The translations under genes were made by a program, and so were the position numbers. From assembly GCF_009730915.1 (NCBI RefSeq), contig NW_024088627.1, positions 1 through 64,000 on the forward strand: a stretch of 64,000 bases of DNA, in the 5' to 3' direction. Of the stretch, positions 35,775-48,158 are shown piece by piece (positions within the stretch are counted from its first letter, which is position 1; each line of letters opens with the position of its first letter). This DNA comes from Dioscorea cayenensis subsp. rotundata. Taxonomy: Eukaryota > Streptophyta > Magnoliopsida > Dioscoreales > Dioscoreaceae. The notes beneath the pieces were generated by a model. It ran no database searches, had not been told where the DNA came from, and saw only the letters and a list, made by a program, of their open reading frames with translations.

Positions 35775-37500
35775 TTACAGAATCTCCCAATCAGCTTCGA
35801 AAGATTGCTGCAATGATATTTCAGATGCAGCATTTCCCAACATATCTTGCTTCTTCATAACATTGTTGGTAAAACAAGCTTCTATGTCATCTTTGTCCTT
35901 CTTTGCTGATATTATTTTGGAATAAAACGCATGCCTGAATTTTCTCTGATAAAGAAAACAGATGCCAGCAATCTCTTAGCATCATAAACTAATAATGGGA
36001 CTAGCAAAACATTCAAAGATCAAGTTATTGGCAGAATCAATTTATCATATATTGTGTGAATGTGTCAATTTATCATGTTCTGCAAATTGAGACAAGTATT
36101 TACACACAGTGCGCATATAAAGCTTGTCATGAGCAAGATGGAGAAATTTATCAACCATGTAACAAACTTAAAGGAAAATATCATTTTTGTTATGAAGATC
36201 AAGCTCACAAGTTAAAGGCTACCTTGTATGAAACTTTATTGCATGCAGGTTGTGAGATCGAAACAAGTTTGGAAGTTTCAATGTCATCCATAATATCTTT
36301 GATGTTTACATCCTCAAAATCTTCAGTGGATTCCATATGTAAGTCAACAATATCATGAACAATACCTTCCTCTTCTTCTTCTTCTTCTTCTTCTTCTTCT
36401 TTTTCTCTAGACAATCCATCTAAACATTCAATAGTCCTTGCACCTAGAAACACCAACCACACATGTTGCTAATCCAAAGATGACTTCATTGCGACAAAAT
36501 AAAACAAATTCATCAAGACAAAAGAAGAAGAAAACCTGCATCAAAGCAGTCAGAGCTCAAATTTTCCTCCGAATTCTCCGATGTTGCGGAGTTCAAATCC
36601 TCAACACATTGTGCAACATGATTCATCCTAGCACTTAAAACTAGCAAATAGCAATCAAACATGTTACTAATCCAAAGATGACTTCATTTCGATTGATGAA
36701 ACTAAAACAAATTCATTAGGAGAAAAGAAGAAAACCTGCATCAGAACAGTGAGAACCCAAATTTTCATCCAAATTCTCTGATGTTTCACAGTTTGAATCC
36801 TCATCACAATGCGCCACATGATTCATACCATTAATTGAAGCATTCAGATCATCAAAACCCAGCCTTGACTTCTTACAAACCTGAGAAATAACATTATGTT
36901 CTAAAGACAAATCAGAAACAGGACCTGCAACAGAATCATCAGAATGATTAAGCCAATCATCAGCAACCTCATCCAACATCCTCCTAAAATGTTCCCCAAA
37001 CACACCAACATACTTGCATGGTTCCTGCCAATCACCAAAACAATATCACAAACTATAATCATATAGCAAACAAGTACTAAATTCAAGCATTTTTAATCAA
37101 TGAATATGAACCTGAGAGAGGATATTATCCACACATATACTTCCCCATTTCTGACAAATGTTATCAGCCCATGAAATTCCCTTTGAAGTGAAATCCATGC
37201 TTAACAAAGACAAACCTCCAGGAAGAGGATGTCTGAAGCTTGTATCTACATCCTTTGCCATGTCAATGGAGACCTTCAAAGATCAAGGAAAGATAAGGCC
37301 AAAATGGAACACAAGTATAAGCCAAAAAAAAAAGAAGAGAATGTGTAGTAGATGTGGAGAGAGCTTACCTTCATGTAAGGATTGAAGGGAAGGAGAATGA
37401 GGCTGAGAAGGAAAGGAAAGGAAGCAAGGACATGTTTCTCAAAAGTTTGAGAAATTTTTATCCAAAAACCGAAAGGGATAGAGGAGTTGGTGGGGCCCAT
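35775..37500 (-). CDS. unrecognised plant protein, six exons, about 359 residues
   Basis: Exons on the minus strand: 37500-37369, 37273-37112, 37024-36736, 36640-36536, 36443-36223 and 35945-35775 (stop TAA at 35777-35775). All introns are GT..AG and all phases fit, total 1,080 nt. The N-terminus has an aliphatic stretch (HVLASFPFLLSLILLPF) that could be a membrane segment. Exon 2 carries GISWADNICQKWGSICVDN. Exon 3 carries EPCKYVGVFGEHFRRMLDEV. Exons 3 and 4 end with copies of the same acidic module (MNHVAxCxEDxN..TSEN). Exon 5 has a run of about 11 Glu from a (CTT)n tract. The end is basic and then acidic, finishing FEADWEIL. I recall plant proteins of similar layout ending in a DWE/EWE motif but cannot name a family or function. 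The clean frame argues it is functional. Confidence 0.75.
36461..36850 (-). repeat. tandem duplication covering exon 4 and the end of exon 3 of the unrecognised gene
   Basis: The two units (about 36,461-36,656 and 36,657-36,850) share intron sequence ctaatccaaagatgacttcatt, donor context gaaaacctgcatca and the exon module. On the protein level MNHVAHCDEDSNCETSENLD pairs with MNHVAQCVEDLNSATSENSE. Confidence 0.9.
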
Positions 37501-37573
37501 GATTTAGAGATAGAATGAGTTAAAAGCACTTTATTAGATTGTGAAATTTGCATATTTAACCTTATAAAGTACA

Positions 37574-37608
<35 letters not shown>

Positions 37609-39395
37609 TATACAAAATATATAATTTTTTGATTCTTAAAAATTCAACTAATTAAGCGTGCATATTAAATAAAACTATATATCATACATTTAATATTTAT
37701 CTGATTTATTATAGATGTTAGTAGTGTGCGTGGGGGCAAATGAATGTATATGCAACATTAAAAGTAAACCTTAAAGAAGTGTAAATTATATTTGGTTTTA
37801 TTTAGGGGAATACACTCAATTGGTTGAACTTTTATAAGTACACAGACCAAAAAAAGCCCCAAATAACATTAAATATTTATAATTGACTTGATTAATTCAA
37901 TCATATTAATCAAAGTTAAAATTATTCAATATAAATTAAAAATATCATGACCCAAATAACAGAATAATATAAAATTCAAAGTAAAATAAATGGAAAATTT
38001 TGTTATCAATATATTAAAACGTATTAAAACATGATAGAAGTTTCCAAGCTCAATTAATTTCACAAATTTACAATGCTTGAAAATAGAACTTATAAATTAT
38101 TATATTATATATGAAATTAAATTTTAATTGAATATATTTGATTGAAAAATAGGGCTAGAGAACAACTGCGAATGTAAAATGGTTTCATATACATAAATAT
38201 TAGTTTTTTTATAAGAGGTTATAATTAAATATGATTTCTATAAAAAATATATATATATATATAATAATGCAATTTCATAGGGATGCAAGTCTAGGCATTT
38301 GATTTTGCTAATGCTTGAGGGGTAAAGCATAGGATCATCATTATTGGAGTTTGGTGGGTGGGGAAAGCAACAAGAAGACTTGTTTGGCTTGAGGCTTGTG
38401 GGATTGGGTTTGGTGAGATGGAGACATGGTTTAATTAGTGGTCCCAAAAAATAAAGGAATATAATTAGGGTTTTGTGGATTATTAACCATTGAAATGGGA
38501 CTTTTATCAAAGTAGGGAAAAGAAAAATTATTATAATATAATTAGTCTATATACAAGTTGTTTTATAATTCACCTTGTGTATTATTTGTCAAGTTACTCA
38601 TATAGACTTGTTATTTATAAAACAAAAATTAATTTGGATAAATAATGCCTTCAACTGTAACTATCTTTTGATTTGTTTCTTGACTGGTTCTTTCCTTCTA
38701 TATATATTTTTTTAGAATTTAATTTGATAGTAGGAAAGTGGATAAATCAAATTTATTTAAAAAAATACAAACGAGAAACAAAGTTGAGGATATTGTTTGT
38801 TGTTGCTAATAAGATTTATTAAAGGCAATAATTTCCTCATTAGATGAGTTTTTTTTTAAAAATTTTACTGTTTCTAATTTAGTATTTATGAACTATATGT
38901 CGGATTCTGGCAATTATTGATGTATTTCTGATAAGATTATTTTGCATATTATATAGAAGAGGAAATGAGGATAATTATTGGTTTATGTCCCCAAATATTG
39001 CCCACAATCCATAGGGTATAGATGGGCACTTGAGTATCATGTGACACAAGAAAATATCAGGTATAGTTGTTTAGAATGTTCATATACATGACATGCAAGC
39101 TACAAACAATTTAGGGTATAGGGTTCCAATCAAACTGAGTTGAGCTTTGAAGTGTATAAGTTTGGCTTTATTTATTTAAGAATATCATACATTTTTTTAA
39201 TCACCCAAACAGGTGAATTTGAAAAAAATTACACAATTAGGCAAAACGGTAACATGCCGTTTTGCTTAGTTAAATTAGAAAATGGTAACATGTTTACTGT
39301 TTTAATTTTCCATGTTTTGCACAAAAACCAGTAAACATGTTACTGTTTTTTTTTTATTTTAAAGATTCTAGAAAGAAAACACAACATTAGCTACA
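37501..39395. other. intergenic, no gene seen
   Basis: Very AT-rich. The first few hundred bases would hold the promoter of the minus-strand gene, but I see no firm element. (TA)n at about 37,581-37,604. Confidence 0.5.
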
Positions 39396-39632
39396 ATGAC
39401 GAGCATGCCCTCACTGGCTATCCTCCGGCCATTGACGACCGCCATGAACGCCGGCTTCTTCTCCCAATTAACCTCAATCCCGGACGAAGAAGCTTTAATG
39501 CGTCTGCGATCATTCCTTCCACCGCGCTCTCAAGCTCTAGAGTTCATCCTCTCCCATGCATGCACAGAACCATGCAATGAGGCTTCTGATTATGTCACTT
39601 GTACAGCAGGGACTAGGACAACACATGCATGA
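39396..39632 (+). CDS. possible small ORF in a GC-rich island, unknown
   Basis: A 78-codon frame (begins MTSMPSLAILRPL) inside an abrupt GC-rich island (about 39,395-39,840) in AT-rich surroundings. Base composition fits exon sequence, but I recognise no domain and see no neighbouring exon. The other strand is also open in part. It may be a gene fragment. Confidence 0.2.
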   Translation: MTSMPSLAILRPLTTAMNAGFFSQLTSIPDEEALMRLRSFLPPRSQALEFILSHACTEPCNEASDYVTCTAGTRTTHA

Positions 39633-39828
39633 CTCAACGCACGCATGCATGTAGGTAACACGAATCCAGCTCCTTCATCCTCCGCCACCCCACGTCTTCC
39701 ACGTCTTTGAGCATCCCGTCCAGTGTGTCCTCTGGACATGCCTCACCCCCCGCGCCCTCTCCCAGCTCCGATCTGAGTCCTCCACCCTCCTTTACGCACT
39801 TCTTTCCACCATTCTCTGCCTCCGCAAG

Positions 39829-39850
39829 CTCCTCCTCCTCCTCCTCCCTC

Positions 39851-39906
<56 letters not shown>
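39829..39906. repeat. compound trinucleotide microsatellite (TCC)n-(CTA)n-(CTG)n
   Basis: Runs of tcc, cta and ctg follow each other. The low-complexity reading frames across it (poly-Ser or poly-Leu) are by-products. Confidence 0.9.
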
Positions 39907-39907
<1 letters not shown>

Positions 39908-40679
39908 TTTTCCCTCGCATTCATCATCATCATCATCATCTCTATATCAACTCACACACTCACTCTCAAAAGAAAGTAGAGAAAGAGAAGGAAGTAGTTA
40001 CAGTGAACTAGCAAAGGTTGTGCTAGTGTTCAAGTGGAAAGAAAAGCATTGAATATGGGACTAAAGAAATGGGGGTTTTTTCAAGTGCATAGGAAAGGTC
40101 AGAGAAAGAGAAAAGAGAGGGGGGGTGGTAAATAAGGGACTGCAGAATCTCCTGTGTGTCGGTGCATAGCATATCAAAAGAAACTTGTTTTGAGTTATTT
40201 AAAATGAAAACAAAAAGGAGGAAAGGAGGAGGTGAAGATGGTGGTGTGATGTCTTGAGTCTGTATAAATGTGTTATATATATAATGTGTGTGTGTGTGTA
40301 TGTATTTGTTACTCAAAGCCATTGGCATAAAGCTGGTTGTTTTAACGAGTAATGGGTGGCAGAAGCTGCTTTTGAAGCTAGTTGTTATAATGTATGTATT
40401 TGTGTGATGGGTAATAGAGACAAAAAAAATTAAAAAATAAAATAAAATACTGAAAACAGGAAGGTTGATCCTGTTTTCTTTTAAAAAAACACTAAAATAG
40501 GGATCAATCTTCTCGTTTTACATAAACTTGTAAATAATTTAAAATATGCCTATTTTTGTAATTAAATAAAAAAATTACATTATTTAAAAAAAAGCCTATA
40601 AGGTTAGCTTTACAAAATTGGTTGAAGAACTTGAGTTGGTAAAATTAAGCTCAAGCTCAATTCTAACTTAACTAAAAAA

Positions 40680-41325
40680 ATATTCCTTTTATAATGACAA
40701 ATGACCTAAGTTTTAAGCGTGTTAGACTCGAAGTCAAGAAACCTTGACATTAAACATGCAATGTAACCTCAAACAAAGCCTAGGGTTGACTTAAAACAGG
40801 GTTTTAGGGTTTCCAATGAACTCCTAAGGGTCAAGCTTCACTCTAAACCAAAGAAGCCAAAGAAACAACTAAAGTTCACCGGTGCTAAAGTATTTCTATA
40901 GTGCCCAAATCAATAGTAATCACAGTTTTCCTGCAAAAATCTTGTCCCAATTTACAACCAAATCTTTGAAAAAGAACCAAAACGATGGCTCCATTTAGGC
41001 TTCTAACTTAACAAACAACAAAGGAGAACAAAGGCCAAGCTTTACAAGGCATACTTCACAACCTAGGTCTATCATCCTCAACCAAACAACAAGGATGAGA
41101 AGAATGAAGGCATGACTTACCTCCAAACCCAGAGAGGAAAGACTTGAAGCTTCAATTAGCAAGAAAGGGGATCAACCCACCTTCTTCTCCAAGAGAAAAC
41201 CAAGAAAGGGGAAAAGCGGAAGGAGAAAATGCAAAGCAAACAAGGGCTGAAGTTGTAAGGAAACCCTTGGGTTGCTACAGTACTCAAAAGTGTTGTCGTA
41301 ACAGGCTCAAAAAAACTGGGTTACA
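40680..41325. repeat. probable fragment of another retrotransposon LTR
   Basis: Non-coding, with words such as ggttgctacagtact and cttacctccaaacc that resemble the style of the neighbouring chromovirus LTRs, though not alignable to them. It abuts the truncated LTR at about 41,326. Identity uncertain. Confidence 0.35.
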
Positions 41326-41475
41326 ACAATAAGGACAATCAGAGGGACTTACCGGCAAGACTTACACCCGTAAGTCAGAGCGTAAGGACTATTCTAAAGG
41401 AGCTTATGAGCACAGCATACGCCCGTAAGGGTGGTCACAAGGGCTATCTAGAGATGTTAACGGTCTAGCACTTAC
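41326..41475 (+). repeat. family-B LTR, left part (split by the chromovirus)
   Basis: Aligns to 53,920-54,135 of the intact solo LTR (aaggacaa, ttacacccgtaagtc, gagcttatgagcacagc, gtctagcacttac). The first about 210 bp of the LTR are missing. Ends with the target site CTTAC at 41,471-41,475. Confidence 0.8.
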
Positions 41476-43448
41476 TATCATGCCTCGAACCCTAGCCGGG
41501 CACGAGGCAATCGCCATGGCAACAAGGAGTGGACCCTACAACATCCTACCTCCTAGTCATCATAAGGCTCAAAACAAACCACTATCACAAATTACTAAAG
41601 AGGGAGACAACCTCCACTACAGAACCAGCCGGGGTTCCAAATACCACCAGAAAGTACAAATATAAGGACAATACACAGAAGTCAAGTCTAGTGGATCCAT
41701 AAAGTTTACATGCACACTGCAAACTAACCTAGACAAGAAGAAAAGGTCGGTCAGTCTACTGCTTGCCAAGCACAACCTAGTCCAACGTCGCAGCCTGAGG
41801 AAAAAGAATAGAGAGTACTGAGTAACAGATGTTACCCAGTGAGTGGTGATAGCATAGATATAACAGAGTAGTAAAGCATTCCAAATAGTAATTACCACAA
41901 TAATAATAACATTTAAAAAGTAGATCCAGGTATCCAACAAGTTAACAGATAACACAATGATTCATAAATAGTACAGGTAAGTAACATTTTTCAACACATT
42001 GAGCATTGCTCAAAAATACAGGCAGGCCTCAGACAATTCCCAAGCTAATCGTGGCCGCGACTAGCTACGGGACCACCAAGGTGTTTTTAGACTTTTAAAA
42101 TTCACAATACTGCCTTCCTTGGTGTTGGCCAATGAGATTCCCATGTGGTGACCCCGGGTTTCTCACATAAAAGGCCCCCCCTGTTAATGGCTCCGTGCAC
42201 CTCTTGACCAGGGTAAACTCAGGGTTGACTACGGCGCCGCCCATTAGGCCGGAACGTGGGACCCCTCCACTGCAGTGGCGGACCTAAGTCCATGTCACCG
42301 TCAAAAATCCAAATGCCACGATGCAATTTTTTCCAATTCCAACTCGAGGAATCAAGCATACGATGTTTAAATATGGAAATATACATCAATTCATATTTCC
42401 TTTGCATGTAAATACATATACATATACATGTAAACATGTATCTTTGAAATACATATATATAAGTATACTAGAATCATCTTTGCCAAAATAACTTCATACT
42501 CAAAATATCCATATATATATATATATATAGGAAATGAAATCTGGTTTAGTATCAAATTTATGATATAAAACATATAAAAAAATACTATAATACTCTTATT
42601 AAGTCTATGCAATTAACAATTAAACCACTCACTAAACCCGTCGTCTCGCTTTTAGATGCGCTTACAGGTCGGCAATTTCCTTCCCCGGGAGGAAGCTCCG
42701 CCACCTATAGTCGATACAAGGAATCCAAGAACCAATGAACACAAGAACGAAAACTAAAATGCATGCGCATGAAAGGTTACATGTCGAACATGTAACTCTA
42801 GAGTTTTTAGGGGAAAACGAGGTCATTTTGGACCAAAACGACCTCAAATCAAACTAAAACAAGTTCCAATGAATTCTAAGGAAGAAGGTCTTCGATTTGG
42901 ACCAAAGAAATACAAGAAAAGGCAAAGTTTTTTTTGGTGCTACAGTAATTTCGGATTTGTTACAGTAAACCACGAATTTGCTACAGTAAAACCGGCCTTG
43001 TTTCAATGGTTTCTCGCCAATTTACAACACCAAAACACCAAATTTCTTGACAAACATACACACAAATGAATATCAACAACATTGGCTTTGATTTGGGCCT
43101 AAAAACAACTCAAACCATGGTTTATTTCTAGGTTTTTTTGAAAATTTCAAAAATGATGAAATACGAGGAAAATACGAAGGAAAAACCTTGGATCGAAGCC
43201 TTACCACACTCAAGAGCTTGGGATGAAGGATTTTGAGGCTTTGATTCGAAGAAAAAGCTCGTCGACGAATTTTTTTTCAAAATTTGGTGATCGGCCGAAA
43301 TGAAGAAGAAAAAGAATGAAAACAAGAAGATAAGAAAGGAAATGAGAACAGAGAAGCCATATTGCTTCTCTTATCCTCTCAATTTTCAGATTTTTCAAAT
43401 TTTTTTTAAAAGAAAAAGGAAATTACCAAAATGCCCTTACTAATTGAA

Positions 43449-44658
43449 GGTAGCGTTTGGATAGATGTAGTTGAAAATGCAGTGGATTTCAAATTACAAT
43501 GTAGTTATAATTACTATATTTAAAAATACAAGGAGTGTTAAATCTGGTGTTTGGTTTGATGTAGTTGGAATGCTGGATTATAAAATTTTGTGTTTGATTG
43601 GAGGGATTTGTAAATCTGGATTTTGAAAATATTATTAAGTTGCATATAATTGTAGGATATAAACATCTTTGTGAGGTTACCCCACCTTGGTTCAACATTA
43701 ATTTTAATTAATTATAAATACACAATTAAATGTTATTAATAATAACAAAAAATAAGTATGCAAATAATTACTTTTTTTAATATATAATTATGTTTTAATT
43801 ACAATTTATTGTTAAATTTTAATAATTATATTAAATATACTACACAATTTATGATTTTTTTCTTATAGCAAAGTATTGATAAAAATATAATAATAAGCCA
43901 TTATTATTAATAATTATAATATATTTATTATATTTAATTTTTTTCATTTTATATTAAGATAAAATATAATAATATACTATTTTTATTTTACATGATGAAA
44001 GATCTTAGCTTACCAAATACATTATTTAATCCATGTATTTTACATAATTTTCCTCTTTAGTCCCTACCTTTTAATTTGTCTTCATTAGGTCTCTATATTG
44101 TCAAAATAGGGTAAATTAGGTCCAGCCCCTCACGGCTGTTCCCCTAATTACTCGCTGTGTTTTACTCAATTTGGATTTAATTTGTCAAATTTTGACAATA
44201 TAGGGATCTATTGTGAACAAATCAAAAGATTGTGATTAAAATGACAAATTGAGTAAAATATAGGGACTCAATAAGATATTCAACCAATAAAAAATTAAAG
44301 ATAAAAATTTGTAAAAATAATAAAAATTTAAAAAAATGAAACTTACAAATAAAAAAAACAAAGATAAAGATGAATCTAGATTTTTTGTTATCCTGCCAAG
44401 ACCTTGGTCTGAAAAATAATAAAAAGATAAAAATTCGGTGTCACGTGACACCACGTGCAAAACTTGCTTTAAATTCTTAAAGCGCAGGAGTTTGAACTAC
44501 GCCCGATTTGGGCGTAGTTACAAATCCAACAAAATCCCTTACCATTGCAGTTGCAACTACTTTAAATTCCTCAAATTCAGTTAAACAAACATTAGATTTT
44601 AAAAGATCATGTATTTCCAATTACATGTACTTTTAAATACGGCCAAACAAACACACTC
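43449..44658. mobile_element. non-autonomous PIF/Harbinger-like element in the 3' LTR
   Basis: Present only in the left LTR; the right LTR shows the empty site near 51,105. Ends ggtagcgtttggatagatgta and, inverted, gagtgtgtttgtttggccgta. A 3-bp gaa occurs on both sides (43,446-43,448; 44,659-44,661). No transposase. Class assignment from the G-rich..GTTTGG termini is an inference. Confidence 0.65.
44035..44290. repeat. foldback element nested in the Harbinger-like insert
   Basis: Left half (tagtccctacctttt, aggtctctatattgtcaaaa) pairs with the right half (ttgacaatatagggatct, aaaatatagggact) over about 100 bp per arm. Confidence 0.65.
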
Positions 44659-44871
44659 GAAAATTAAAAGAAATGAGTCTCAAAAGACCGTTTTGCCCTT
44701 GGTTTTCGGCTATTTTTTTCACACACAACCTACTGTGCAATCATGCAAGGATGCCACTAGTGCAAAATGACCATTTTGTCCCTAATACATGCACAAAAGA
44801 TTCTAAAAAGGCATGAGGTCAAAAATCATGACAGGGTACCACACTCTACCCTTCTTAGAGAAATTTTGTCC

Positions 44872-45078
44872 TCAAAATTTCTGCTCACCAGACTCACTAA
44901 ACAAATCAGGATATCTCTCTTTCATGAACCATTCAGGTTCCCAGGTCAACTCCTCTATCCGATCACTTTTCCAAAGGACTTTTACTACTGGCACCACCTT
45001 TCCTCGAAGCACTTTTTCTATCCGATCAAGGATACGAACAGATCTCACTTCAAATGTCAAATCTTTTTGAAGTCCCAC
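44872..45078 (-). pseudogene. chromovirus C-terminal chromodomain-like tail
   Basis: DLTFEVRSVRILDRIEKVL, VVPVVKVLWKSDRIEEL and TWEPEWFMKERYPDLF, the chromodomain-type end of the integrase in Tekay/Del elements. It ends just inside the polypurine tract. Confidence 0.88.
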
Positions 45079-45179
45079 TTGGGTATTTCAAGTATATGCG
45101 ACGGATCTGATACATACTTCTTCAACAACGAGATGTGGAAAACATTGTGGATCTTCTCTAACTTTGGCAACAACTACTA

Positions 45180-46250
45180 ATTTATAGGCCACTGGCCCAA
45201 TATAGCAAAGATTTAGCTTTCCCCCTTGCTACGAAACCGTATTACCCCCTTTCCAAGGTGATATCTTCAGAAAAACTCTATCACCCACTTGGAAACTCTA
45301 AATCTTTTCTCCTGTTATTAGCATAGCTCGTTTGTCGATCTTGGGCCACTTACAACCTGTATTGAATTATCTTCACTATTTATGTAGTTTCTTTCAATCA
45401 ATTCCACACTTTACAACTTTCTTTTACCAACTTTACTCCAACAAAGAGATGTTCAGCACTTCACCTATACAAAGCTTCATTAGGAGCCATACCAATACTT
45501 GCGTGAAAACTATTATTATAAGCAAATTCCACAAGAGGTAAATGCTTGTCCTAACTTCCCTGGAAATCGAGAACACAAGCCCTTAACATATCCTCAAGTG
45601 TCTCGATTGTATACTCTGATTGACCATTTGTCTGAAGATGGTATATAGTACTAAGTCTCAAAGTTGTCCCAAGAGCCTGATGAAACTTTGGCCAAAACTG
45701 AGGGGTAAATCTCGGGTCACGATCTGACACAATTGAAACAAGTACTCCGTGGAGTTTAACCACTTCACTTATTAATAGCTTTGCTTACCATTCCAAAGAA
45801 TATTTGGTATGAATGGCCAGAAAATGGGCTGATTTTGTCCAATAGTCTACAATGATCCACACAACGTCATACCCCTTAAGAGTACACGGTAACCCAACCA
45901 CGAAATCCATAGTAATATACTCCCATTTCCACTCTGGGTTAGGTAAAGGTTGTAATAGTCCTGCGGGTTATTGATGCTCCGCTTTTACTTGCTGGCATAC
46001 TAAGCATCTTGCTGCAAACTCTGCGATCTCACGCTTCATTCCAGGCCACTAATAATTTTTCTTGATTGTACGGTACATCTTAGTGCTGCCTTGGTGTACT
46101 GCGTAGGCTGAGGAATGTGCTTCCTCTAAAATAGCACTTCTAAGTCTTGTATCCTTTGAAATACAAACCCTTCCCCGAAAAAACAAGAATACCATCATTG
46201 CGAAGCCCAAATTTACTAGTTTCACCCTTTTCCAGTCTCTATATTTCTTT
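45180..46250 (-). pseudogene. chromovirus integrase remnant
   Basis: Zinc-finger region WPGMKREIAEFAARCLVCQQ and VKAEHQ, then the core MDFVVGLPCTLKGYDVVWII and IVSDRDPRFTPQFWPKFHQA, and NGQSEYTIETLEDMLRACV. These hold the Cys pair, the two catalytic Asp regions and the Glu. Stops and frameshifts interrupt it. Confidence 0.9.
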
Positions 46251-46329
46251 CTATAACTCTTTCATTTGCTCTCTGAGATTCTTGACGCTGCTCAAGTAAT
46301 GACGATCTTCCCACAAAAGTTGCTAACAG

Positions 46330-46767
46330 AATCCCTTTTGGCTCAATTTTAAATCTGACATCCATGTCTCGAAAGAACTGGAGGGTAGTCAAACCACCAG
46401 ATCATAATCCTTGATCAACTCCAACCATCTATGCTGCCTCAAGTTTAGCTCATTCTGAGTGAACAAATACTTTAAACTCTTATGATCAGTTTAAGTCAAG
46501 CATCTCTCTCCTTAAAGATAATGTCGTCAGATCTTTAAGGGGACTACTGCCGTTAACTCCAAATCATGGGTACAATAATTTAACTCGTGCTTCTTCAACT
46601 GTCAACAAGCATAAGCTATCACTCTCCCATCTTGCATCAATACACAGCCAAGATCCTGTTGTGAAGCAACACTGAACACTACAAACTCTTTACCACTGGT
46701 AGGCAGAATAAGCACTAGAATTGAAGTTAGGCAGCTTTTCTACTTTCGAAAACACTTCTCCTATTTC
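46330..46767 (-). pseudogene. chromovirus RNase H remnant
   Basis: [18 protein letters not shown] followed by [13 protein letters not shown] is clear near 46,400-46,500; upstream parts are broken by stops (for example in KIWRHYLYGE). Confidence 0.85.
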
Positions 46768-47620
46768 TCACCCTGAAAAAATTATTGCTTTAACCTTCTT
46801 CCTGTCCACACAAATTCCTTTTTCCAGATACCACATGTCCAAGAAGGACCATTTCCTGTGACCAAACTCACACTTCAAGAAGTTAGCATACACCTTTTCT
46901 TCCCAGAGGATCTGCAATACTGTACGCAAATGCTGCGCATGCTCTTCTTTAGTTGTTGAGTAGATCAAAATATCGTCGGTGAAGACAATCACAAACTTGT
47001 CGAGATATAGTCTGAAGACTCTGTTCAGTAGGTCCATAAAAGTAGTTGAGGCATTAATCAACCCACAAGGTATGACCGGAAATTCATAATTCCTGTATCG
47101 CATACGGAACGCCGTCTTCAGCACATCACTCTCCTTGATCTTTAATTGATGGCAACCTGACCGAAGGTCAATCTTTGAAAACACTTTTGTCCCACGCAAC
47201 TGATCAAGCAAATCATCTATTTTGGGTAAAAGATACTTGTTCTTGATGGTCGCCTTATTTAACTGTCTGTAATCTATACATAATCTGAAAAAACCATCTG
47301 TCTTCTTCACAAAGAGAATTGGTTCCAAGATGACACACTTGGGCGTACGATCCCCTTTGTCCACGAAATCCTGTAGCTATACTTTTAACTCCATAAGTTC
47401 TGTTGGTGCCATGCAATATGGAAAAATGGAGATTGGAGCGGTACCAGGTAGCAAGTCAATAGCAAACTCAAACTCTCGATCTAGATGTAATGCAGGCAAT
47501 TTATTAAGAAATACATCCTCAAACTCCTGAACAATGGGAACATCCTTGAAGTTTGGTGCAACAATTCTTGTATCAACTATATGAGCTAGGTATGCTTTAC
47601 ACCCCTTACTCAACAATTTC
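46768..47620 (-). pseudogene. chromovirus reverse transcriptase
   Basis: Minus strand: FEFAIDLLPGTAPISIFPYC, then in another frame [60 protein letters not shown] and [12 protein letters not shown]. The YxDD-type catalytic box is present as FTDD. A stop lies between the two pieces near 47,375. This is the best-preserved part of the element. Confidence 0.92.
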
Positions 47621-47639
47621 CTTACTTTAACAGAAAGAT

Positions 47640-48140
47640 ATCACACACCTCGAAAAAACCTTCCTTTTACCCTCAAGCACAATACTAGATCCATAAGAGA
47701 TCTACAGGGTCACTTCTTTCCTAAAGCAGTTGAAGGAAACTTTATGCATGTTCAACCAGTCCATCCTTTGTATGGTATCAAAATCTTACATCTCCAATGG
47801 AAAATCAGATCCGCCTCAAAATCTATACCCTTTCACCTTGATAGGACATCCTCGGAAAACTATCTCTCTTACAATCTCTTTTCCAAGGGGCGTTTGGATG
47901 ACCATCGGTATGACATGCAAATGCAGTTCTAATAAAAGATCTCTTTGAACCTGAGTCTATCAAAACATATGCACCATATTGATAGATGAATACAATACCT
48001 GTAATCACATTGGGTCTATCCTCATCTTCCTCATTGGTCTTGGCATAAACTCTTGTTTGAGAACACGTTTGTGGTCGTTGTGCTTCACCTAGTGTAATAA
48101 CTGATTTGGTTGGGGCAACTGGTGCAGACCCAGTAGGTGA
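47640..48140 (-). pseudogene. chromovirus aspartic protease remnant
   Basis: YQYGAYVLIDSGSKRSFI fits the retropepsin active-site region (usually DSGATHSFI). The Asp-Ser-Gly is kept, the following Ala-Thr is not. Stops follow. Confidence 0.8.
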
Positions 48141-48158
48141 TATATTCTTAGACTGACT

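Larger units (their letters stand above)
41476..44843 (-). repeat. 3' LTR of the chromovirus (contains a 1.2-kb DNA transposon)
   Basis: Matches 49,132-51,282 except for an extra 1,210 bp at 43,449-44,658. On the minus strand it starts TGTGGTACCCTGTC; its terminal CA has decayed to TA at 41,476-41,477. A purine-rich stretch AAGAAGGGTAGAG immediately precedes it (polypurine tract). Confidence 0.92.

Noticed and set aside
39634..39939. Minus-strand ORF with poly-Ser and poly-Glu runs
   Set aside because: Generated by the trinucleotide microsatellite; no conserved sequence seen.
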